Source: Anodontia alba
Lineage: Eukaryota; Mollusca; Bivalvia; Lucinida; Lucinidae
Direction of reading: 5' to 3'
Assembly: GCA_964016985.1 (NCBI GenBank)
Contig: OZ024827.1
Location: forward strand, 57,331,507-57,395,506
Length of the DNA: 64,000 nucleotides
Below, in pieces: positions 54,487 through 64,000 of this stretch. The notes under the pieces were generated by a model that was given only the letters and a program-made list of their open reading frames with translations, did not search any database and was not told the origin of the DNA. Made by a program: the position numbers and the translations under genes. Each line of letters starts with the position of its first letter. Position 1 is the stretch's first letter.

Positions 54487-56265
54487 TTTTTAATTATTAT
54501 TTATTATTATTATCATTATTATTATTATAAATATTATTATCACTATCATTATAAAATAAGCCCACTATTGTATTTGTTATACCTCACGCAAACTGTGTTT
54601 ATATGTGGTTGTGGGGTAGGGTATACTGTTTTCACGTTGTCCGTCCCTATGTCCATCCAGTCGTTATGTTTTGGTTTCTACTCCTTATCGTGTGAAATAA
54701 TTTAAGATGTTTATTTAATATTTTTTCATAAATGTTATTGATGAGATATTGCTGTTATAGAAAAATAAGGGCATAAGGATTCTTTCCTTTAGAGTTATTT
54801 CTTTTTTTTTCCTTTAGAGTTATTTCTCAAAAGGCGCTTTGGCTTCTGCTTTTTTTCGCCATAATTAATGTTAGGAATCTGTTTATATTTTACACAAATG
54901 TTAATATTGATGTGACGTTGCTGTTAAAAAAAAAAAAAAAATAAAAATAAAAAAAAAAAAAAAAATAAAATAAAATAAATAAATAAATAAAAAATAATAA
55001 TAAGGGCCTAGGGGTTGAATTCCATAAGAGTTAGACCTGAAAAGGCATTTTGGTTTCTGCTACTTATTTTGCCAAGTGATTTAAGAAAACTTTCGCATGA
55101 ATATTGATATTGATGGGATGTTGCTTTTAGACAAAAATAGGGACAATGGGGTTAATTTCTTTAGTTTTTTCCCTTTGTTCTTCTTAAAACGATTCTTTGG
55201 CATGACTCGATTGTACAGGCACGATAAAATCGTTCCAAATTTTGCATAAATGTTGGTATTGATGAGATACTGCTGTTAGAGAAAAATAATGGTCTAGTTG
55301 TAAATGCTTTTAGAGTTCCTTTGTTATTCTTGAAAAGGCGTTTTTTTTTTTTTTTTTTTTTTGTTTTTTTTTTTGTTTTTTTTTTCTTTTTATCTTCCTA
55401 AATAATTTACGGAATCGTTTTATACTTTGCATAAATGTTGATAGTGATGAGATAATTGGACAACCTTTTGAATATAGGGGGTTAGGGGTTAATTCCTTTA
55501 GAGCTTTTTCTATTTGTTTTTTCTTGAAAATGTGCTTTGGCATAACTCAGTTGTGCATGCACGGGGAATTCAACTTGTCTCAAAGTATTTGTGGAAGTAG
55601 GTGTAATCAACTTGTGTCAAAGTATTTGTTGAAGCAATCTGGTACTTTGCAAACTCATTACAGACATATTTAACATGTACATGAAGCCGTATGATGCTGA
55701 AAAATCATTTTCGTCAAAACGACAGTTTTTTTTTTAATTTAGACGTTTTTTTTTTTTTTGTTTTTTTGTTTTTGTTTTTTTTTTTCGGTAATTCTTGTTA
55801 ACTGTTTTTTTTTTTTGTATGATCTGAGATAGTGCATCTGAGAAAATGCATGCATGCTAATATCAACCTGTTGTTCTAATAAGCCTGCTTTTTGACACTT
55901 GTTGTTTTTCTTGCTTTCAACGAAACATTTACTTTTCAAATTGAATAAGCATGAGGAATCCTCAAAGTGATGTGTGTGCTCAGAGAAACTATCCAGAATA
56001 GACTGATTATTAAGAAACAGATTTTTGTTCCCTCATATATCCACATGTAGACATTGTGACATTATGCAAGCGCATTGTATACCGAATGTGTTCTATTATG
56101 AATTCTGCAACATCTGATATGGGCCTACACTGTTTGCACGTAAGCCTGTCTGTCTCAATACTTAAGGTAAAAACGGTATTCAGTGCAAATATCTGTCAGA
56201 AATAACAAACATGATTAAGTTTTATCAACAGAAACATCGTAAAAATATGCCTAATACGAAAGCGA
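54487..56265. repeat. low-complexity stretch: (ATT)n, A-rich and T-rich runs
   Basis: (ATT)n lies at about 54494-54535, A-rich runs at 54926-54990, and long T runs at about 55339-55392 and 55729-55820. Between them a loosely repeated phrase, ATTGATGAGATATTGCTGTTAGA-AAAATA (two shorter blocks near 54737, 54908, 55112, 55257 and 55445), marks a degenerate ~180-bp tandem array. There are no genes. Confidence 0.5.
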
Positions 56266-56860
56266 TTTATATCTCACTAGAGCCGAAGTCTCCGGGGGAG
56301 CTTATAGTGTGGTCAGACTCCGTCGGCCGTCCGTTCACCGTTTTTAAATGAATTCTTCTCTGAAACCACTGAGCCGAATTCAATTAAATTTCATATACAA
56401 ACTTCTGGTTATAGAAGAATGAAAGTTTGTTCAATAGGCCAGGTAACATGACCCATTTGGCCGCTATATATAGTACAAATCTTTAAATATCTTCTTTCGA
56501 AGATCTGCTGGGCCGATTGCTTTGAAAATTTGTATGTAGCATCAAGTGACTGAGTACTACCAAGTTTGTTCAAATGATGACCCTCAATTGACACTGATCC
56601 ATTTTATTGCGACGTCAAATTTGGTCTCTTAGGCTTTTAAATGAATAAAAAAACGATAAAAACGATTTTTCCAAAACAATTAAAGTCCTTGATATGAAGG
56701 TAGGTAATACACGAACCTTTATGAATAACAAAGGTCAAGGTCATTCGATGAGATTGGCTTAAATGTCCGTCAACATTTCAACACTTTTGACACAGTTATG
56801 ACCCTTTTTAGTTCCCGTTAAGTAGTTGTGGTAATGGTACTCAAGCCATAATCCAAACTC
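56266..56860 (+). repeat. degenerate Helentron/Pearl-like fragment
   Basis: CTCACTAGAGCCGAAG..CTCCG and GTCGGCCGTCCGTTCACC are followed by TTCTCTGAAACCACTGAGCCG, the same order as the 5' region of elements 1 and 3. No 3' hairpin is found. Confidence 0.45.
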
Positions 56861-57936
56861 ATAAATCCGTAAACGAATGACAAATCAGAATGTTCAGACC
56901 AACAGACATGGGCCCCAAAATAAAGGGTGTAATCAGGCGTCCGCGGATAGTAAGCATTACTTGGTAAGCAAGCTTCGCCCACTGGTTTTTGGCCTATCCT
57001 TCCTTTACATATTGAATATATGGATGGAATTTCATCAATACCGGTATATAGACCACTATAGGAAGCAGATTGTGGCCAACGATTGTTATAGTCAATCTAG
57101 TTCTTGCATTATCTGCACTTGATATATGTTTAAAATGGTTTTTGGCCCGTAGGTCCTTTACTATTTGGATTAGACGGGTAAAAAAACTGTATTGATTATT
57201 TAAGGCAGAATATTGTGGCTAAGGACTGCTATTCTGGCTTCTGAGTTCTTTGCTCTTGATGTATCTGTCAAATAGTTTTGGTTTCGTTTCTTTACTACAT
57301 GGATTGGCTTATTGAAACTTTACAGATTTATACAATACTAAAGCTTGCATATTGTGGCTAATTACAACATCCACCTATTTATCCATCCATCCATGCATGT
57401 GTCAATGCATGCATTCATCCATCGATCTATCCGGATATCCATCTATTTGTCAGTCCATTCAGATATCCATTCGACATCCATTTGTTTCAGAGGGTTTAGT
57501 TGAGTATTTATTCACGTCGGCTTGACCGTCCACCCTTCGTTTTAAATGTTTGAGTATTTATTCACGGATTTTCTTCAAATTTTCCGTACATATTAGTATT
57601 AGGGACAAGCGTTTTAGAACTACGAAAAAAACACTATGATGGTATATGATGGTATAAACAGGTATTTCTATGATAGTGTATGATCGTATAAATATGATAG
57701 TATAAATAGAATAGCTCGTATGAACAGAGGAAATATAATAGTATAACTATGACAGTTTAAATAGAATAAATACATATAATAGTATATAAAAAGACCCTTC
57801 TATAAACTTATTACACACGCCATGAATATGATGCCAGTCATAAAAAAGCACTGGTCATAACAGTGTTTGAATTAGTCTGCATATATGCTTCAAGAAAAAC
57901 AGAAAGAACTTCGTTGAACTTCATGTCGCACCTGCG
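56861..57936. other. no gene; ATCC-like and TATGATAGTATAA-like cryptic repeats
   Basis: A degenerate ATCC-type tract lies at 57370-57480. A short imprecise repeat, ATGATAGTATAA(A/C)TA, lies at about 57640-57790. Nothing coding is supported. Confidence 0.45.
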
Positions 57937-58136
57937 NNNNNNNNNNNNNNNNNNNNNNNNNNNNNNNNNNNNNNNNNNNNNNNNNNNNNNNNNNNNNNNN
58001 NNNNNNNNNNNNNNNNNNNNNNNNNNNNNNNNNNNNNNNNNNNNNNNNNNNNNNNNNNNNNNNNNNNNNNNNNNNNNNNNNNNNNNNNNNNNNNNNNNNN
58101 NNNNNNNNNNNNNNNNNNNNNNNNNNNNNNNNNNNN
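57937..58136. other. assembly gap of 200 N
   Basis: Exactly 200 N bases, the usual placeholder for a scaffold join of unknown size. Order and orientation across it cannot be taken as certain. Frames drawn through it are meaningless. Confidence 0.99.
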
Positions 58137-58639
58137 GAACAACTCTACCTCGCACTATTCTATAATCCTACCAAGTGTCATTAAACTGTGTCAAATGGTT
58201 TGGACTTGATTTATGGTGGTCGCTAGGCCTATATTTCATTATACATTGGCTTGAACTCTGATGAGCTATGCAGGACCTCATGTTACTATTGTTACATTAT
58301 AACATGGGGTAACAGGGGAAAATAATGCATAAATATATGTCGTATATCAATAAATTCCAAATTTCTAAAAAGACATATTTTCGTGCAATAAAATAAATGA
58401 AATAAATAAATTTTTCATGTGAACGTAGAAACATTGAAAGTTAAATATCAGTTAAATTCCACCGAGAGCCAATGATACAAACAGAGGGTTCCAGTTAGTA
58501 GGACCTGGTTAGAATTTTGTCTGCTTTGCACTTTACCTATCAAGGGGTAATAGAAACAGTTTTTGCTATCTTCTATTGCGAATAAAAATGTAATAAATAG
58601 GGATTCAAACCAACAAAGATGTTGATCCCTAGTTTCTCT
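58137..58639. other. no gene recognised
   Basis: AT-rich DNA without supported features. Confidence 0.4.
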
Positions 58640-58958
58640 GCTTTAAACCCCCCCCCCCCCCCCCCCGGTGTTTTACTCTACTGACCGTTCTAAGGCGGTG
58701 GTCCCGGTGTTGGTCTTACTCTTTGTTGCTTTGTAGTTTATTCTGCGAGGCGATTTGTTGTATGTCTTACCTTGTGTCATTTTGTTCTTGTGTTTTTCAG
58801 TCCTTTTAGCATTGCGATTACCTCGCTTGGGGAGAGTGCTTTTTGTACGTTTGTTCGATTTGTGCTTGTTTGGATTTGTCGGTTTCTTCTTCCTCTTGGT
58901 GTCTGGGAAGGGCTGCGGTTTGTGATTGTGGCATTCCCTGGACTTTTCTCTTACCTTT
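58640..58958 (-). repeat. 0.3-kb repeat R, copy 2
   Basis: It is homologous to 48368-48691 and starts with a 19-C run (58648-58666) where copy 1 has seven. A 15-bp deletion lies near 58836. It is followed at once by copy 3. Confidence 0.7.
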
Positions 58959-58961
58959 TAT

Positions 58962-59270
58962 TTTACTCTACTGGCCGTTCTAAGGCGGCGGTCCCGGTGT
59001 TAGTCTTACTCTTTGTTGCTTTGTGGTTTATCCTAAGAGGCGAGTTGTTTTATGTCTTACCTTGTGTCATTTTGTTCTTGTGTTTTTCAGTCCTTTTAGC
59101 ACTGCGATTACCTCGCTTGGGGAAGGGAGAGCTAATCTTAGTGCTTTTCGTACGTTTGTTCGATTTTTTGCTTGTTTAGATTTGTCAGTTTCCTCTTCCT
59201 CTTGGTGTCTGGGAAGGGCTGCGGTTTGTGATTGTGACACTCTCTGGACTTTTCTCTTACCTTTTTTTTG
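58962..59270 (-). repeat. 0.3-kb repeat R, copy 3
   Basis: A tandem neighbour of copy 2, lacking the C-run end. It retains the CCGTTCTAAGGCGGCGGTCCC block and the CTCTTACCTTTTTT terminus. Confidence 0.7.
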
Positions 59271-60428
<1,158 letters not shown>

Positions 60429-60989
60429 AAAAAAAGAAAAACGACAATGTATTGTATTTGTTTATTCTAAATTTAGGTGGATTAGTGTAGGATATGTTGG
60501 TTCTGGGCCTCTTAGGAAAATCAAGCTTAGCTTGATTTCGTGAGTGACCCAGAAACTCTAACATTTCCTCTACTACTCATCGTGTATTCTTAATTTTTCT
60601 AATACTTTAAAAGATTATTAGGGAAGTTTTTTCGCATCTATTAGCTGTTTAAAGCACTTTAGAGAAAAAATCATCTGAAATTTCATCGAGCAAAAAGTCC
60701 GACCGTAGGGCAGGTGCATCTTCGATGTACCGGACATGGCCGGCCAAGCCATCGCAGAGAAGATGGCTTGAGGGTACAGAGGTCAAATTTTGATTGAAAT
60801 CTTAAATAATTTTATAAGAAGTGTAGCGGGATTCCTTTCTGGAATGATTTAAGATTTTTTGAGTAAATACTCGATCTCCAGTCCTGTTCAGAAATGATTT
60901 TATATATTCTTTTACGCCAACGCCCACAAAATAGCGTGTTTAATAGCTGTTTAAAGCGCCATGAAAAATTAGAAAGTTACAAGTTTTTA

Positions 60990-61330
60990 TTTTTATAATA
61001 ATAAATAATTGTTGCAGTCTAAATAACGCCACACACGTTTTATACACGTTTCATACTCCCAATATTAAATTCAATCCACAGTTTGTTGGTAAATTTTACT
61101 TCTTTAGGGTTTATATTCTTAATATAATAGTCAAGCGATATTTTTATTCCTGTGTATCTATGGAATCCTATGCATTTATCTAACAGATGGTTAAACGCAT
61201 TATAATCTAGGTAGGTTTTTTGTATTTGAATTTTATGTCGCCATTTAATTTGGCTTTGAATTTTATTTCATCAGGACTTGGATTCACGATTGTAAATTTT
61301 ATATCACCACCAAATTTGTTTTGTTTTTTT
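60990..61330 (-). pseudogene. unrecognised coding remnant in AT-rich island
   Basis: Two adjacent minus-strand frames look like one broken gene. The first (about 61315-61215) contains DEIKFKAKLNGDIKFKYKK; a shift then leads to a second stop-free run (about 61213-61060) containing YLDYNAFNHLLDKC and SLDYYIKNINPKEV. Residue composition (Lys, Asn, Ile, Tyr) is that of an AT-rich viral or selfish-element protein. I do not recognise the family. It lies in the same AT-rich segment as the virus-like genes at 61835-62815 but on the opposite strand. Confidence 0.4.
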
Positions 61331-61834
61331 TATTTCATTAGTTTATAATTATATATGTCATCATTTCTTTAAGCGTCTTCATGTTCATCTGGGGCGTGGT
61401 GCTCTGGAATTTCGGATAGAATCAATAAGAAATATTCACAAAATTTGATTCGATGAATATCCGGAGAGGGATTTTTTTTTATTTTTTTATATTTTTTGAT
61501 AAAGTTTGGCTTCTTCTTTTGAAACATAATCTTTTAATTTTGCTTTAAAAAAGAATCTTTCATTTTTTATTCATTATAATATAATATCCCCCAATTTAGT
61601 TTTTTTTTATTGTTTTATTTTGTTTTATAATAGCATAACTAGCTTGCATGATTTTAAGATTGTTTTATCAATAGAGTTATATTCGGTATTCATATTTAAA
61701 TTTACAACGATTTTTTTTGCTTATAATATCCCCCATTATATAAAATAAGCATAAAAATAAAATAAAAGTTATTATTATATATATAGGATTTACAAACAAG
61801 AAAAAATAGGTCCATCTAATATCCAATGACATCA

Positions 61835-62617
61835 CCGTAATTATCTGAGTGAGATTCGGGGAGATAATGATAAGCTTTTAGAATATATAAGTAAGACGGG
61901 GGATATACAGTATTATGCCAGTGGCCAAAACAAAGAAACACTATCACATCAGTATCTTATACTGACTATAATTGTTATGCCTGTAATAAACATTATAAAA
62001 TATGGTGCTCATGTTGAAATGAAAAAAAAATGGGTTATTTCAATCAGAAGGATGTTATGTTTGTAAACAACGTGGTGAAACTGAATTTGATGTTATTATT
62101 GAACAAAAAACAAAAATGTAATAGAGGGCAATACAAATCAATAAACCACATTAAAAACATGCTCAAATGCCTATGATCGTACAAGCTAAAGCATGGCGCG
62201 ACGTACGGGATGAAATATTAAATATTGTAAAATATGATTTACGAGAAGTGTGTTCAATGCCAGTAATAAAGTTGATATTAAAAAAAAACACGGGCTCTCA
62301 TCATATTATAACAATGTACAACAAATATATTGCAGAATAACGGGAGCCCCGCCAATTTATTTATCAAGAGAAATGGAAGAGCGGATTATTTATCTATTAC
62401 AAAGATTTTGCGTTCATTTAAAAAACACTGCCCATCGAAAAGGAAGAACTCTCTCAGTTATTCATATGTTTTAAAACAATGATTTAAAATTTTAGATCTG
62501 GAAGATTATGCTAATTACTTTAATCTTCCAAAAGGCAAACATAGTTTGAGAAAGTATGATAAACATTTGGAAACAATATGCAAAGAAATGAAATGGAAAT
62601 TTCATTATTCTGTGTAG
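61835..62617 (+). pseudogene. VLTF3-like viral late transcription factor, decayed
   Basis: Pieces in several frames follow the order of this family: an N-terminal part (RGDNDKLLEYISKTGDI, about 61890-61940), a Cys-rich zinc-ribbon-like part (61960-62070), QYKSINHIKN (62120-62150), then a 74-codon open run (62250-62474) with CRITGAPPIYLSREMEE. The C-terminal part SLRKYDKHLETICKEMKW leads to a stop at 62615-62617. A relic ending in an IWKKICKEL-W-F-like motif is characteristic of Pox_VLTF3-type proteins of nucleocytoviruses and related viruses. At least four frame breaks exclude function. No start codon is assigned: the open run begins at GTG, not ATG. It is a paleoviral relic, not a host gene. 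Confidence 0.55.
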
Positions 62618-62628
62618 TTATATTATAG

Positions 62629-62815
62629 ATGAATGTACCAAATTATGATTATAAAATAAAGAGGTCAAAAGAACAATTCAAACAGTTAGAAGATTATATG
62701 CCCGACCAATGTTTTCGAATGCTTATATGAGGTGCATCAGGACTAATAATAGTCAGTCTGTCATTACTGACAATGACCAATCTTAATCACATGCGAAAAA
62801 TGCTGCTGTTTGTGC
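62629..62815 (+). pseudogene. A32/FtsK-type packaging ATPase, N-terminal fragment
   Basis: An ATG at 62629, 11 bases after the VLTF3-like stop, opens a 33-codon frame ending in QLEDYMPDQCFRMLI, then a stop codon and GASG. In double-jelly-roll DNA viruses the packaging ATPase begins with a short leader ending FRMLI-x-G followed by the Walker A loop. Here the residue after MLI is a nonsense codon and the rest of the Walker A loop is disrupted. Sequence resembling the next helix continues to about 62815, where a LINE begins. Too little remains for a firm family call. Confidence 0.45.
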
Positions 62816-62818
62816 GTT

Positions 62819-64000
62819 CTAAGATGGCTGGCAGATTAGACCAATTCTAGCTCTAAACTGTCTGTTGCAGATAGAACAATAGAGGTCAGAGCAAGACAGT
62901 GTTGGTGATGCCTGGGCTCTGGCTTTGCGCTGTGCACGTTTCTGCTCGGCTTCGCCGATTCTTTTTGCCTCATATTCACTAGCACCTCTTCTGATGAGGC
63001 CTCGCCACTTTGCTCGGTCCTGTGCAATTTGTTCCCACGACTCTGTTGGTATGTTGAAATCCTTGATGGAGGCTTTGAGGGTGTCTTTGTATCGCTTCTT
63101 CTGACCACCATGGGAGCGTTTGCCCATTTGTAGTTCTCCATAGAGGAATTTCTTTGGCAAACGTTCCTCAGGCATCCTGGTAACATGGCCTGTCCATCTT
63201 AACTGTGCCAATTTCAGAAGAGTATGTACACTCTGCATCCCTGCCCTTTTCAGGACTTCTGTGTCTGGAATCCTATCTTGCCACTTAATCTTTATAAGTT
63301 TTCTTAGGCAACTTAAATGGAAGGGGTTCAGTCTTTTGGCGTGCCGTTAGTAAACTATCTACGTTTCACATGCATACAATAGTGTTGGCAGCACCACAGC
63401 TTTGTAGACTTCCAGTTTTGTGACAAGCCTCATTCCACTTCGATCCCAAACACTACCACGTAGTCGGCCAAATGCTACACTAGCTTTGGCAATCCTGGCA
63501 TTGACTTCATCATCAATGTGCACGACTCTTGACAATGTGTTTCCAAGGTAGGTGAACTTGTCTACAACTTACTATCTTTGACCTTTCACTGTAACGGTGG
63601 GCTCCTTGTAAGACTTACCAGGTGCTGGTTGATAAACCACCTCGGTCTTTTTGATGCTGATTGTGAGGTCATAGCTGTCACAGGAGTCAGATACTTGATC
63701 TACACTTGTTTGCATCATCTCTTTTGTTAGAGCACCCTTTGCCACCAGCAAAGAGGAACTCGTCTAGCACCTCTGTCTGCACCTTGGATTTGGTATGCAA
63801 CCTTCTTAAGTTGAAAAGCTTCCCATCAAAGCGATACCTAGTAGGTATACCATTGTCACCATCCTGGAAAGCAGCTGTGAGCATGGAAGAGAACATCATG
63901 CTGAACAGAGTTTGGGCTAGTACACAGCCTTGCTTGACACCATTTCTCACAGGGAATGGATCAGAAAACTCACCATCATTTTGGATCCGTGCAAGCATAG
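62819..64000 (-). pseudogene. LINE copy G reverse transcriptase, C2H2-tailed, running off the window
   Basis: The minus-strand RT core includes GVKQGCVLAQTLFSMMF (about 63940-63890) and RRLHTKSKVQTEVLDE; the catalytic (F/Y)ADD position reads FAGG and is followed by a deletion. Frames are broken by stops between 63680 and 63240. The C-terminal part (63238-62819) is open with LRWTGHVTRMPEERLPKK, GGQKKRYKDTLKASIKDF, WEQIAQDRAKWRGLIRRGA and a zinc-finger-like CSICNRQFRARIGL whose His residues are lost. This RT plus C2H2 tail architecture is common in mollusc and other aquatic genomes. It differs from LINE A-E and F. Confidence 0.8.

Noticed and set aside
57838..58165. Open frames crossing 57937-58136
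   Set aside because: They consist mostly of N bases of an assembly gap.

Overview
This is eukaryotic, intron-free, repeat-dominated DNA, most likely from a bivalve mollusc. The clues are elements that begin with a CTCACCTGAG hairpin and a (CCGT)n tract and carry about 150-170 bp core repeats, AT-rich non-LTR retrotransposons, a tRNA-headed SINE, Penelope-like elements, and a C2H2-tailed LINE of a kind I know from mollusc genomes. The species cannot be named from the sequence. I find no host gene with recognisable exons; almost every long open frame belongs to a mobile element or a viral relic. A 200-N scaffold gap lies at 57937-58136.

Region 1-28 kb is a cluster of one LINE family, all on the minus strand. 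There are five copies: E (1-3174), D (3175-9726), C (13259-15774), B (15775-22204) and A (25295-28072). The full plan is a roughly 1.3 kb 5' leader with a small hydrophobic upstream ORF, ORF1 (413 aa, three zinc knuckles), ORF2 (1223 aa: AP endonuclease, reverse transcriptase, RNase H, C-terminal CCHC), and a 3' end with a nested hairpin and an (ATCC)n tail. Copy D has an intact ORF2 but one nonsense codon in ORF1. Copy B has an intact ORF1 but a one-base frameshift in ORF2. D abuts E, and B abuts C, head to tail, and in both pairs the downstream copy is 5'-truncated at the junction. A broken L1/Tx1-like LINE (9727-12470, plus strand) and a multimeric minisatellite-type element (22205-24310) lie between copies.

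Region 28-50 kb holds diffuse repeats: two copies of a hairpin-bearing repeat, a 757 bp foldback element flanked by TA, a SINE with a tRNA-like head and target duplication, a CRE-motif cluster, a roughly 37 bp minisatellite with a 0.6 kb insertion, microsatellites, a Helentron-like element, a mariner transposase relic and a Penelope-like fragment.

Region 50-60 kb has a dead Penelope-like reverse transcriptase, a third Helentron-like element, homopolymer runs, the gap, and a tandem pair of a 0.3 kb repeat that shares its terminus with the 5' end of LINE copy A.

Region 60.9-62.8 kb is the most unusual part. It is an AT-rich island with the decayed remains of a large-DNA-virus-like gene set: a VLTF3-like late transcription factor followed 11 bases later by the start of an A32/FtsK-type packaging ATPase, plus an unrecognised minus-strand coding remnant. 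A C2H2-tailed LINE (62819-64000, minus) lies against it and runs off the window.
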